A DNA stretch of 64,000 nt, taken from NCBI RefSeq assembly GCF_038900095.1, contig NZ_JBBMQQ010000004.1, positions 469,841 through 533,840 on the forward strand. Direction: 5' to 3'. The notes beneath the pieces were generated by a model. The model made no database searches. It had not been told where the DNA came from and was given only the letters and a program-made list of their open reading frames with translations. This document shows positions 43,083-52,389 of the stretch, one piece after another (the stretch's first letter is position 1; the number at the start of each line of letters is the position of its first letter). The translations under genes and the position numbers were made by a program. The DNA comes from Hoeflea sp038900095. Lineage in GTDB: Bacteria; Pseudomonadota; Alphaproteobacteria; Rhizobiales; Rhizobiaceae.

Positions 43083-43398
43083 TGGCCGATAAAGCGAATT
43101 ACGAATCTGGATGGAACAAGCGGTTTGTCGGATTGGTAACGGCGCGACGGGCGAGGACCTGCTCGATGCCGGCCAAATTTGCGGTGCACCGGCCTTTGAA
43201 CCTCGAATGGTTTGGGCGGGCGCCGATGTTGAGCCGCAAGGCGTTCCGGCTTCCTTCGGGCGGCAAGTATGATGCGGCAAATGCGGCTGCGCCCTATTTT
43301 ATTCACATTGTCCGGGCTAACCGGGCACACGACATGGCGGGCTCATGCCCTGGCGACAGCCAGGCGGGCCGACAGGACAAGCAAACGGTAGCTGGCTG
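43083..43398. other. intergenic region amiC-mrcA, nothing seen
   Basis: This 316-bp spacer contains no recognisable gene. An in-frame opening upstream of mrcA from 43345 has no ribosome-binding site and lacks family similarity. It probably contains the mrcA promoter. Confidence 0.35.
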
Positions 43399-45849
43399 AT
43401 GATACGACTGATTGGATATTTCTTCGGGATTGGGACCGTGCTGTTTCTGATCGTTGCAGCCGGTGTTGCCTGGTACATCGGAGATGTGTCCAAGGACCTG
43501 CCGGACTACGAGGTCCTCAACAGCTACGAGCCGCCTGTGACCACGCGCGTTCATGCAGCCTCTGGCGAACTGATGGCGGAATACGCCCGCGAGCGGCGGC
43601 TGTTTCTGCCCATCCAGGCGATACCGGACCGGGTGAAGGCTGCCTTCCTGTCGGCTGAAGACAAGAATTTCTACCATCACCCCGGCGTGGATCCGGTCGG
43701 CCTGGCCCGTGCGGTTGTCAACAACATCCGCACCGGCGGGCGCCAGGGTGCATCCACGATCACGCAGCAGGTCGCCAAGAACTTCCTGCTCTCGTCCGAC
43801 CAGACCTACGAGCGCAAGATCAAGGAAGCCATTCTCTCCTTCCGCATCGAACAGGCCTATTCGAAGGACCGGATTCTCGAGCTTTACCTCAACGAGATCT
43901 TCTTCGGCCTCAACTCCTACGGCATCGCTGGTGCGGCACTGACCTATTTCAACAAGTCGGTCAACGAACTGACCATCGCCGAAACGGCCTATCTCGCGGC
44001 CCTGCCGAAGGCGCCGAACAACTATCATCCGTTCCGCCACGCCGAACGTGCAGTCGAGCGGCGCAACTGGGTCATCGACCGCATGGTCGAGAACGGCTAT
44101 GTCCGCGCCGCCGATGGTGCCGAAGCCAAGGCGCAGCCGCTGGGCGTGACGCCGCGCAAGACCGGATCCTACCTGTTCGCCTCGGAGTATTTCGCCGAGG
44201 AGGTCCGCCGCGAGCTGATCGGCCGTTACGGCGATGACGCGCTTTATGAAGGCGGTTTGTCGGTCCGCACCACGCTTGACCCGAGACTGCAGGCAATTGC
44301 CCGCAAGGCGCTGCAGAAGGGTCTGATAACCTATGACGAGCGCCGCGGCTTCCGCGGCCCCGTCACGCGCATTGACGTGTCCGGCGACTGGGGTGCTCCG
44401 CTGAGCGAAGTCGACCCCTTGCGCGACATGCCCGAATGGCGGCTCGCCGTTGTCCTGTCGGCAACCGACGACAAGGTCGATGTCGGCCTTCGTCCGGGTC
44501 GGGAAGTGTCTGGCGCAGCCGGTGCCGAGCGCGTTACCGGCTCGATCCTGGCCGAGGACATGAAATGGGCCTTCAGGCTCAATTTCGACGGCGAAAAGAG
44601 CCGCAATGTAAAATCCGCCGCCGACGTGTTGAAGCCGGGCGACGTTGTTTATGTCGAGCCGTACGAGAAGGAGGGCGTACAACGTCTTCGCCTCAGGCAG
44701 CCGCCGAAAATCCAGGGCGCACTGGTGGCGATGGATCCGCACACCGGTCGCGTGCTTGCCATGGTTGGCGGTTTCTCCTTCGCCCAGTCGGAGTTCAACC
44801 GGGCAACCCAGGCCGAGCGTCAGCCGGGCTCGGCATTCAAGCCCTTCGTTTACGCAGCCGCCCTCGACAACGGCTATACGCCTGCTTCAGTGGTGCTCGA
44901 CGCTCCCATCGAGATTGTCTCCGGTGGCGAACTCTGGAAGCCCAAGAACTATGGCGGCGGCTCCGCCGGCCCGTCGACCTTGCGGCTCGGCATCGAGCGT
45001 TCGCGTAACCTCATGACCGTGCGGCTTGCCAAGGACATGGGCATGAACCTCGTGGCCGAATATGCCGAGCGGTTCGGTGTCTATGACGACATGCTGCCGG
45101 TGCTGGCCATGTCGCTGGGGTCGGGCGAGACCACGGTGATGCGCATGGTCTCGGCCTATTCCGTGCTCGCCAATGGCGGCAAGCAGATCAAGCCGTCGCT
45201 GATCGACCGCATCCAGGACCGCTACGGCAAGACCATCTTCAAGCATGAGGAACGCAGCTGCGACGCCTGTATCGCCACAGCGTGGATCTCGCAGGAAGAG
45301 CCCGAAGTGATCGATACCCGCGAGCAGGTGCTCGATCCGATGACGGCCTACCAGATCACCTCGATGATGGAGGGTGTTGTCACCCGCGGAACCGCCGCCG
45401 GAAAGGTCAAGCTTGACCGTCCGACCGCCGGCAAGACCGGCACCACCAACGAGGAAAAGGACGCCTGGTTCATGGGCTACACCGCAGACCTGGTGGCCGG
45501 CGTGTTCATCGGCTTTGACACGCCGAAGCCGATGGGGCGCGGCTCCACCGGCGGTGCGCTGGCAGCCCCTGTGTTCAACGAGTTCATGCAGGGCGCGCTC
45601 GAAGGCACCAGGCCTGCCGATTTCCGTGTCCCGCCGGGCATGAAGCTGATCGCCATCAACCGCAAGACCGGCATGCAGGCGTTTGAAGGCGAGGGTGATG
45701 TGATCATGGAAGCATTCAAGCCCGGGACCGGCCCCTCGGATGTCTATTCGGTCATCGGACTGGAAGATTTCGCCACCGGTGACGCCATCACCACCATATC
45801 GCCGCAGGCCAACCAGGCGGTGGTCAACGGTGTCGGCGGGCTCTACTGA
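43399..45849 (+). CDS. mrcA: penicillin-binding protein 1A
   Basis: The 816-residue bifunctional enzyme polymerises glycan strands and cross-links peptides. It has an N-terminal membrane anchor (MIRLIGYFFGIGTVLF), a transglycosylase domain with SAEDKNFYHHPGVD and the ITQQVAKNFLLSSDQTYERK active region, and an OB-like linker. The transpeptidase motifs are RQPGSAFKPFVY (SxxK), SRNL (SxN) and KTGTT. The ATG at 43399 was chosen because the hydrophobic anchor follows immediately. It lies downstream of the amidase gene, both acting on peptidoglycan. Confidence 0.95.
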   Translation: MIRLIGYFFGIGTVLFLIVAAGVAWYIGDVSKDLPDYEVLNSYEPPVTTRVHAASGELMAEYARERRLFLPIQAIPDRVKAAFLSAEDKNFYHHPGVDPVGLARAVVNNIRTGGRQGASTITQQVAKNFLLSSDQTYERKIKEAILSFRIEQAYSKDRILELYLNEIFFGLNSYGIAGAALTYFNKSVNELTIAETAYLAALPKAPNNYHPFRHAERAVERRNWVIDRMVENGYVRAADGAEAKAQPLGVTPRKTGSYLFASEYFAEEVRRELIGRYGDDALYEGGLSVRTTLDPRLQAIARKALQKGLITYDERRGFRGPVTRIDVSGDWGAPLSEVDPLRDMPEWRLAVVLSATDDKVDVGLRPGREVSGAAGAERVTGSILAEDMKWAFRLNFDGEKSRNVKSAADVLKPGDVVYVEPYEKEGVQRLRLRQPPKIQGALVAMDPHTGRVLAMVGGFSFAQSEFNRATQAERQPGSAFKPFVYAAALDNGYTPASVVLDAPIEIVSGGELWKPKNYGGGSAGPSTLRLGIERSRNLMTVRLAKDMGMNLVAEYAERFGVYDDMLPVLAMSLGSGETTVMRMVSAYSVLANGGKQIKPSLIDRIQDRYGKTIFKHEERSCDACIATAWISQEEPEVIDTREQVLDPMTAYQITSMMEGVVTRGTAAGKVKLDRPTAGKTGTTNEEKDAWFMGYTADLVAGVFIGFDTPKPMGRGSTGGALAAPVFNEFMQGALEGTRPADFRVPPGMKLIAINRKTGMQAFEGEGDVIMEAFKPGTGPSDVYSVIGLEDFATGDAITTISPQANQAVVNGVGGLY

Positions 45850-45960
45850 CGCTCAGGAAAATCGGCGCCCTTGACGCCTTTACATCGTGCGGAGTGGACC
45901 TTATGGTCCGCCCGCTTCGGCAAGAACGCTTGCCACACAACAGCATGGAACCAGAGAACA

Positions 45961-47089
45961 ATGCGCGCAGAAACCCAGGTCGTTGTCGACGAAATCAAGC
46001 AGGCCATAAGCCTGCTGAGGAGGCATCTTTGACTGGGAACCTGCCCAAAAACGTCTGGAATGGCTGAACGCCAAGGCCGAGGATCCCTCGATCTGGGATG
46101 ATGCGCAGGAAGCCCAGAAGCTGATGCGCGAGCGCCAGCATCTTGACGACGCCATCAACGGCCTGAAGCGGCTCGAATCCCAGCTCTCCGACAATCTCGA
46201 ACTTATCGAGATGGGCGAAGAGGAGGGTGATGCGGCCATCGTCTCCGAGGCCGAGGCCGCGCTTAAGGAGCTGCGCACCGAAGTCACCCGCCAACAGATC
46301 GAATCCCTGCTTTCTGGCGAAGCCGATGGCAATGACACCTATCTTGAAGTCCATTCCGGCGCCGGCGGTACCGAAAGCCAGGACTGGGCCAACATGCTGC
46401 TGCGCATGTACACCCGCTGGGCCGAACAGCACGGCATGAAGGTCGAACTGCTCGAAATCCACGACGGCGAAGAAGCCGGCATCAAGTCCGCCACGCTGCT
46501 GATCAAGGGCCACAATGCATACGGATGGCTGAAGACCGAATCGGGCGTTCACCGTCTGGTGCGGATCTCGCCCTATGACAGCCAGGCCCGCCGCCACACC
46601 TCGTTCTCGAGCATCTGGACCTACCCGGTGATCGATGATTCGATCGATGTCGATATCAACGAGAGCGATTGCCGAATCGACACCTACCGCGCATCCGGCG
46701 CCGGCGGCCAGCACGTCAACACCACCGACTCGGCCGTCCGCATCACCCATAATCCGACCGGGATCGTGGTCCAGTGCCAGCAGGAACGCTCGCAGCACAA
46801 GAACCGCGCCAAGGCATGGGACATGCTCCGTGCGAGGATCTACGAGGCGGAACTGAAAAAGCGCGAGGAAGCGGCCAACGAGGAAGCGGCTTCAAAGACC
46901 GAGATCGGCTGGGGTCACCAGATCCGCTCTTACGTTCTTCAGCCCTACCAGCTGGTCAAGGATCTGCGCACCGGCACTGAAAGCACCAATCCGCAAGGTG
47001 TGCTGGATGGCGACCTCGACCAGTTCATGGAAGCAGCCCTTGCCCAGCGCGTCTATGGTGGCGCTGCCGACGTCGAAGACATCGATTGA
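45961..47089 (+). CDS. prfB: peptide chain release factor 2 with programmed +1 frameshift
   Basis: RF2 terminates translation at UGA and UAA. The gene is read as 23 codons (45961-46029) plus a frame shifted by +1 (46031-47089), giving 375 residues. The first part starts MRAETQVVVDEIKQAISLLRR, and the second opens DWEPAQKRLEWLNAKAEDP. The GGQ motif (ASGAGGQHVNTTDS) is intact. The stop-recognition tripeptide reads SPY (RISPYDSQARRHTSF) in place of SPF. The frameshift is autoregulatory: scarce RF2 lets ribosomes slip at the UGA. Confidence 0.95.
46018..46033 (+). promoter_or_regulatory. programmed frameshift site of prfB
   Basis: AGGAGG (46018-46023) acts as an internal Shine-Dalgarno-like element; CAT and then CTT TGA C (46024-46033) follow at the canonical three-base spacing. 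The in-frame UGA at 46030-46032 is bypassed by +1 slippage on CUU. Confidence 0.93.
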
Positions 47090-47168
47090 TTGCAGGTCTG
47101 CCCCTCAGGCAGATTGTCCGTATCCGACCATCAAGCGTTCCTGGAAGTTTCCCGGCGCATGTGGGTGG

Positions 47169-47648
47169 TCAGTTGCTTGATCGCTCCACCACGATATCTC
47201 CGAATTCGTCGATATAGAGTGCCCATGTTTCCGGCTCGACCACTTTCGGATCGGTCTTGAGATAGATGTAGGCGGCAAAGCCCATCTGGCTTGCCGCTCC
47301 GGTCGAATCCTCCGGCCGGATATCGGTGATGTAACCGCCAAGAGTGTTGATCTCTTCGATGCTTGTGGTGGTCACAACGTCCGGTCCACCCGGCGCGAGG
47401 GCGATGTGCTGCAATTCGACCAGCGAACGGTTGTCCTCTCCGCGAATGGCGATCAGCCGGTAATAGCCGCGCTGCGGTGAACCGGCCTCGGCATCCTCCT
47501 GTTCCCAATAGCCACCGCTGGTGACGAACAGAATCCGGGGCGACAGGCTCTCGGCCAGTTTCTCAGCCTCCTGGGCAAGGCCTGCGGCCGGCGCCGCAGC
47601 GGCGAGGCAGGCAAGTACCAGCAACAATTTCGATGCTCTACGGATCAT
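47169..47648 (-). CDS. secreted protein of unknown function
   Basis: The 159-residue exported protein has a signal peptide (MIRRASKLLLVLACLAAAAPAAGLAQ, cleavage near AGLAQ). The mature part has ILFVTSGGYWEQEDAEAGSPQRGYYRLIAIRG and a conserved-looking acidic C-terminus (YIDEFGDIVVERSSN). I do not recognise the family, though such periplasmic proteins occur in rhizobia. GGGAGG seven bases before the ATG at 47648 favours it over GTG 47651. It is downstream of the NAD kinase gene on the same strand by 24 bp and converges on prfB. Confidence 0.68.
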   Translation of the reverse strand: MIRRASKLLLVLACLAAAAPAAGLAQEAEKLAESLSPRILFVTSGGYWEQEDAEAGSPQRGYYRLIAIRGEDNRSLVELQHIALAPGGPDVVTTTSIEEINTLGGYITDIRPEDSTGAASQMGFAAYIYLKTDPKVVEPETWALYIDEFGDIVVERSSN

Positions 47649-47672
47649 CACGCAACCTCCCTTGGTTTCGCC

Positions 47673-48437
47673 TCAGTAAAGGAACTGTTCGGCCAATATA
47701 CGGTCATTCCATGAATGGCTGGAATCGGTCAGGATCCGGGTGGTCGATTCCTTGGATTCAGCCACCTGGACCTGGGTCACGGATTTGACTTCGATATGAT
47801 CGGCAACCGCGTTGACCGGGCGTTTGTCGCTTTCCAGAACATCTATCGTGACTACCACCTTGTTGGGCAGCAAGGCTCCGCGCCAGCGCCGCGGCCGGAA
47901 CGGGCTGACCGGTGTCAGCGCCAGCAACTGGGCGTCAAGCGGCAGGATAGGGCCGTGGGCCGACAGGTTGTAGGCGGTCGATCCGGCGGGCGTGGCCACC
48001 ATCAGGCCATCGCAGATCAGTTCTTCCATCCGCACCTGGCCGTCAATCGACAGTCTCAGCTTGGCCGCCTGGTAGCTCTGCCTGAGCAACGAGACCTCGT
48101 TGATCGCAAGCGCCTTGTGGGTGGCGCCATGCGCGTCCTTGGCGGTCATCTCGAGCGGGCGGATGATGTTCTCCACCGCAGCGTCGATCCGGCCCGGAAG
48201 ATCTTCATCCGAGTAGTCATTCATCAGGAACCCGACAGACCCCCGGTTCATGCCGTAGACGGCGCGTCCGCTGTTCATCTGCTCATGCAGCGTTTGCAGC
48301 ATGAAGCCGTCGCCACCCAGTGCCACGATAATGTCCGCATCCTGCTGGCGGGTATTGCCATAAAGTGCGGCGAGATGGGTTGCCGCCTCCTGGGCGTCCG
48401 GCGCCGGTGAGGCAATGAAACTGAATTTCCAAGTCAT
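47673..48437 (-). CDS. nadK: NAD kinase
   Basis: NadK phosphorylates NAD to NADP using ATP or polyphosphate. The 254-residue protein shows the GGDG motif (VALGGDGFMLQ), NRGSVGFLMN, the NE pair in LAINEVSLLRQ and TPAGSTAYNLSAHGP, all typical of the family. Length fits the alphaproteobacterial type. It is probably co-transcribed with the downstream secreted protein (24 bp). Confidence 0.94.
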   Translation of the reverse strand: MTWKFSFIASPAPDAQEAATHLAALYGNTRQQDADIIVALGGDGFMLQTLHEQMNSGRAVYGMNRGSVGFLMNDYSDEDLPGRIDAAVENIIRPLEMTAKDAHGATHKALAINEVSLLRQSYQAAKLRLSIDGQVRMEELICDGLMVATPAGSTAYNLSAHGPILPLDAQLLALTPVSPFRPRRWRGALLPNKVVVTIDVLESDKRPVNAVADHIEVKSVTQVQVAESKESTTRILTDSSHSWNDRILAEQFLY

Positions 48438-48549
48438 GTGATGAGCTTACTCCCACTCCTTGAGTGACAATGGCGATTGGCAGATCAGGATGCAAGGGCA
48501 GACACGCGGCGTCTTTGCCGAAAGGAACGCTGTTTGCTGCGGCCAGGCT

Positions 48550-50433
48550 TCAGGCAGACCTTGCAGCCGCTTGCGTGACTGCGGGCAAGCCAGGAACCGT
48601 CGGTGTAATACGCAATGCCCTGAGCGCATTCAGAATTGCCGCGACATCGATCACTTCCTGCAGAACCGCGCCTTGAACGGGTGTCAGATAACCCAGGGCG
48701 GCCGCAATCATTCCGGCCACGGACAGGCTGATGCCCACGGCAACACTTTCAAGGGCGATCCGCTTCGAGCGTTGTGCGATTTCCAGTCCGGACAGAAGGC
48801 GGTCGAGATGATCGACCAGCAAAACCACATCGGCGGCTTCTGCCGACGCGGCTGCACCGCGCGCGCCCATGGCGACACCGACATCGGCAGCCGCCAGCGC
48901 AGGCGCATCATTCACCCCGTCGCCGACCATCATCACCGGGCCATTCTTGCGCTCGCTCAGGACCAGCAAGACCTTTTGATCAGGCGTCAAATCGGCCCGC
49001 ACCGCATCAAGTCCGAGCTTTTCGGTCACGGCCTCGGCCACAGCTTGGCGATCGCCTGTCGCAAGCAGGATACGCTCGATGCCGCGTCTGCGAAGTCCGG
49101 CCAGCAGATCAGCCGTTCCGGTGCGCAATGTGTCGGCCATGACCAGGCGACCGGCAGGCTTGCCATCGACCGCCAGGGCAACGACGACCTCTCCGGCTTC
49201 CCGCGTCGACAATTCCGGCCCTGCAGTCCCGACCAGAGACGCGATGTAGCTGGATCCGCCAACGGCAATCTTCCTGCCATTGATGATGCCGGAAATGCCT
49301 TCTCCGGCGGTCTCATCAAGGTTTTGGGGAAAGGGCAGGGCCTCTCCACGTGCCTTTGCAGCAGCCACCAGTGCCTGCGCGATCGGGTGCTTGGAGGCCT
49401 GGTCCAGCGCAGCCGCGAAATGAAGCACTTCGGCTTCCGACAGCTCTCCGTAGCTCTCGATGGCCACGACCACCGGCCTGCCATCGGTAAGCGTGCCGGT
49501 CTTGTCGAGAATCAGGGTCTTGATCTGCGCCAGCGCCTCGAGCGGCTTTGCCCCCTTGATCAGCACGCCGAAATGCGCAGCCCGGGAAAGTCCAGCCACC
49601 AGCGCCACCGGCACCGCGAGGATCAAGGGGCATGGCGTGGCGATGACAAGAACCGCGACAGCCCGGATCGGATCGCCGGTAAACCACCAGGCCGCAAAGG
49701 CAATCACCACAGTGACAGCCAGGAACACCATCGAGTAGCGGTCCGCCAACCGGCCCATCGGCGCTTTCGATTTCTGTGCCGCTTCGACCAGCCTGACAAT
49801 GCCGGCATAGGTGCTGTCCTTGGCATGGCGTGTCGCCCGAAGGTCGAAGGCTTCACCGGCATTGGTGGAGCCGCTCATCACCTCCGCGCCATGATCAAGA
49901 CGAACCGGTAGTGATTCTCCGGTCAGCGCTGATTGGTCCAGCATGGCCTGGCCACTTTCGAGAGTGCCGTCGACGGGCGCAACGTCTCCTTGCCGGATCA
50001 GCAGCAGATCGCCCGGCTCGATCTCCTCCAGAGGGACTTCCTCGAGGGTGCCATCGAGGTGCCTGGACGCGGTGCGGGGAACCCGTGACAACAGGCTGCG
50101 CATCTCGTGGCGCGCCCGCCCTTCGGCAAAGCTTTCAAGCAAGGTCCCGCCCGAATACATCAGCGCCACCACAGCCGCGGCCAGCGTCTCGCCAAATATC
50201 AGCGCAGCCGTCATCGACAAGGCGGCAACGATGTCGAGGCCCACTTCTCCGCCCTTCAGGCTCCTGACGATTTCGGCCAGGAGTCCCGCCAGCACAGGAA
50301 TGACGCCTGCTGACCAGGCGAGGTCTGCGGCCTGAGGAAAACCGGCAAGGCTCAGCACCAGCCCGGCAATCAGACCGGTGAGGGAGATCACCAGAAGCGC
50401 GACCTTCAAACGGTCCTGAAGAAAATCGGTCAC
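48550..50433 (-). CDS. heavy-metal P-type ATPase (TPCPL type)
   Basis: This roughly 627-residue P1B-ATPase lacks an N-terminal metal-binding domain. It has the TGES loop (ALTGESLPV), the phosphorylated Asp in LDKTGTLTDGRP and the hinge GDGVNDAPALAAADVGVAMG. The transmembrane metal motif is TPCPLILAVP, not CPC or SPC. TPC motifs mark the P1B-5-like group; some members transport nickel or iron, so the substrate here is inferred. It ends with a PVQGAVLQEVIDVAAILNALRAL segment. The start is uncertain: GTG at 50433 (MTDFLQDRLK) or GTG at 50478. Confidence 0.85.
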   Translation of the reverse strand: MTDFLQDRLKVALLVISLTGLIAGLVLSLAGFPQAADLAWSAGVIPVLAGLLAEIVRSLKGGEVGLDIVAALSMTAALIFGETLAAAVVALMYSGGTLLESFAEGRARHEMRSLLSRVPRTASRHLDGTLEEVPLEEIEPGDLLLIRQGDVAPVDGTLESGQAMLDQSALTGESLPVRLDHGAEVMSGSTNAGEAFDLRATRHAKDSTYAGIVRLVEAAQKSKAPMGRLADRYSMVFLAVTVVIAFAAWWFTGDPIRAVAVLVIATPCPLILAVPVALVAGLSRAAHFGVLIKGAKPLEALAQIKTLILDKTGTLTDGRPVVVAIESYGELSEAEVLHFAAALDQASKHPIAQALVAAAKARGEALPFPQNLDETAGEGISGIINGRKIAVGGSSYIASLVGTAGPELSTREAGEVVVALAVDGKPAGRLVMADTLRTGTADLLAGLRRRGIERILLATGDRQAVAEAVTEKLGLDAVRADLTPDQKVLLVLSERKNGPVMMVGDGVNDAPALAAADVGVAMGARGAAASAEAADVVLLVDHLDRLLSGLEIAQRSKRIALESVAVGISLSVAGMIAAALGYLTPVQGAVLQEVIDVAAILNALRALRITPTVPGLPAVTQAAARSA

Positions 50434-50525
50434 GTCAGTTGCCGTCCCTTGATGGTTGCGCGCGGGGCCCGGCCGCACATCATGTCAGTTCATATTCAGG
50501 CCCCGATGGTCCCGAAGCCAGCGAA

Positions 50526-50577
50526 ATCTGTCCCCGGGCAAAGGGCACCCGTGGCGCACCCAAGGATGGGGACAGAT
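50526..50577. repeat. REP-like inverted repeat
   Basis: Perfect 10-base inverted repeats ATCTGTCCCC (50526-50535) and GGGGACAGAT (50568-50577) enclose a 32-base GC-rich interior with more self-complementarity. A related half-motif TCTGACCCCGGG follows at 50687. This resembles REP/MITE elements and lies between the ATPase and the spermidine synthase-like gene. Confidence 0.6.
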
Positions 50578-50708
50578 GTGATCAATACACGCTTGAAACA
50601 GAACATGCATTGCCGCAGGTCAAAGTCACCGCGGTTCCGGCAATGGCTTGTCTTGGTGGTGAGGCCGGATAAAGATGAAGATGTTGTCTGACCCCGGGAG
50701 CAGGATGG

Positions 50709-52223
50709 ATGCGGATGCCCCAAACACATGTGCCGCTGTGGCTTCTGGTTGCGCTTCAGGCTGCGGTCTCTGGCGTCAGCCTGATCGTCGAAATCGTCGC
50801 CGGCCGGATGCTGGCCCCCTATGTCGGCATGTCGCTCTACACCTGGACGTCGATCATCGCGGTGGTGCTTGCCGGGTTCTCCGCCGGACACTGGTGGGGT
50901 GGCCACATTGCCGGGCGGCAGGCAAGACAGGCACTGGCCCGGACCGGCTGGATCCTGTTGGCGGCGGCATTCTCGACTGCGGCGGCGCTTCTGCTGCTGC
51001 GGCTGATCGGCGGGCCGGTTCTGGGCTCGGTGGATCATCCGCTCTGGAGCATCGTCATCCTGACCACTTGCGTGTTTTTCCTGCCGTCGCTGTTTGCCGG
51101 TGTTCCGGCCCCGGTGCTGGCGCAGATCGCGGTGATGCAGCAGGGCGCGCAATCGGGCCGCTCGCTCGGTGCCATGTTCGCCGCCGGCGCGGTCGGTGCG
51201 ATTGCCGGGACGCTGCTTGCCGGGTTTGTCTTCATCCCTTGGCTCGGAACGGCACTCACTCTGGCCATCGTCACGGCAATCTATCTGTTTGCCGCGGCAC
51301 TCATGCTGTGGCTCGTCCGCCCGGTCAGTCATCCGGTGGTGGCGCTGGTGGTTGCGGTACTGATCATGGCGCTCGGCACTTTCTCGGTGTCACGCGTGTC
51401 CAGCTGCACCACGGAAAGCCAGTATTTCTGCATCCGGGTCCTGGATGTGTCGGCCGATCCGGGCGCGCCGGTCAGGCGGCTTGTTCTCGATCACCTGTCG
51501 CATGGCACCAGCGCCCGGGATCTGCCGCGAACCATGTTTTCCCAATTCACCGCGATGCTTGATGCGATTGCCAGGGGCAGGCTGGAGCCGGGACCTTTTT
51601 CCGCGTTCTTCATCGGCGGCGGAACCTATTCGGTGCCGCGCGCCTGGGCTGACCGCAACACCGGGCCGATAACCGTGGCCGAGATCGATCCGCAAGTGAC
51701 TGCAACCGCGGTACGTGATTTCTGGCTCGAGCCGGATGGCATGAGCATTCTCGATGAAGATGCCCGCGTCGCCCTGCAGAGGCGGCCGGATGCGCGCTAC
51801 GACGTGATCGTTGGCGACGCGTTCGGTGACATCGCCGTGCCGCCGCACCTGATCACGCAGGAATTTTTCCGCCTGGTCCGCTCCCGGCTGTCCGAAGACG
51901 GCGTTTTCCTGATGAATGTCATCGATTTCCCCGAACGCCTGCAGGCGCTCAGTGCCATAGCGGCAACGCTGCAGTCGGTGTTTGCAAGTGTCGAGATCTG
52001 GACCGAGGAAAGCCTGCCCGTCCCCGGCGAGCAGCGGGTCTTCGTCCTTGTCGCGGCAGACAGGCCGACAGCGTTTCCCGCCATCACGGCAGCAGCACCC
52101 GATCCGACCCGCTTCGCGGCCATGGCCCAAAGCTTCACCGACCGCCTTGTCGCAAGAAGCTCGCCCGCCCGCCTGACCGACGACTACGCCCCGATCGACC
52201 GGTTGCTGGGCGGACATTTCTGA
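50709..52223 (+). CDS. membrane-fused spermidine synthase-like protein
   Basis: The 504-residue protein has an N-terminal half of about seven membrane spans (1-232), starting LQAAVSGVSLIVEIVAGRMLAPYVG. The C-terminal half is a Rossmann domain like spermidine synthase, with SAFFIGGGTYSVPRAW, ITVAEIDPQVTATAV and YDVIVGDAFGDIAVPPHL. The usual Asp of polyamine synthases is replaced around the GDAFG segment, so polyamine synthesis is doubtful. The exact reaction is unknown. ATG starts occur at 50709 and 50715. A terminator on the other strand lies just behind. Confidence 0.8.
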   Translation: MRMPQTHVPLWLLVALQAAVSGVSLIVEIVAGRMLAPYVGMSLYTWTSIIAVVLAGFSAGHWWGGHIAGRQARQALARTGWILLAAAFSTAAALLLLRLIGGPVLGSVDHPLWSIVILTTCVFFLPSLFAGVPAPVLAQIAVMQQGAQSGRSLGAMFAAGAVGAIAGTLLAGFVFIPWLGTALTLAIVTAIYLFAAALMLWLVRPVSHPVVALVVAVLIMALGTFSVSRVSSCTTESQYFCIRVLDVSADPGAPVRRLVLDHLSHGTSARDLPRTMFSQFTAMLDAIARGRLEPGPFSAFFIGGGTYSVPRAWADRNTGPITVAEIDPQVTATAVRDFWLEPDGMSILDEDARVALQRRPDARYDVIVGDAFGDIAVPPHLITQEFFRLVRSRLSEDGVFLMNVIDFPERLQALSAIAATLQSVFASVEIWTEESLPVPGEQRVFVLVAADRPTAFPAITAAAPDPTRFAAMAQSFTDRLVARSSPARLTDDYAPIDRLLGGHF

Positions 52224-52307
52224 ATTGATTGCGATTGTGGAGACACGCATGCGGCGGAACTGCCGCCCGCCGCGATTTGCCTCCCGCTGGCACCTTGACG
52301 GCAGCTT

Positions 52308-52338
52308 AAAAAAGGGCCGCGCAATCCCTGCGCGGCCT
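52308..52338 (-). terminator. terminator downstream of tRNA-like fragment
   Basis: On the minus strand a 9-bp stem (52329-52337 with 52315-52323) and a 5-base loop are followed by six T. It sits directly behind the tRNA-like 3' fragment and probably was the terminator of the tRNA gene before the island arrived. Confidence 0.75.
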
Positions 52339-52344
52339 GAATCA

Positions 52345-52389
52345 TTGAAAGAATGGCACCCCGGCAGGATTCGAGCCTGCGACACCCTT
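52345..52389 (-). repeat. tRNA-Thr 3'-end direct repeat (left island boundary)
   Basis: On the minus strand this segment contains a T-arm (GCAGG/CCTGC around CTCGAAT) and an acceptor 3' end (CGGGGTGCCA), without a 5' half that could pair. It matches the 3' part of the tRNA-Thr gene at 60806-60851 with a 16-bp perfect core (52359-52374 equals 60821-60836) and the flanking TTGAAA-AATGG. I read it as the duplicated attachment site of the 52.3-60.9 kb island. Confidence 0.75.

Noticed and set aside
43303..44742. 479-codon minus-strand frame opposite mrcA
   Set aside because: Antisense to a conserved penicillin-binding protein; no recognisable domains.
48460..49911. 483-codon plus-strand frame opposite the P-type ATPase
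   Set aside because: Antisense shadow rich in Arg/Gln/His; the ATPase frame has all the conserved motifs.
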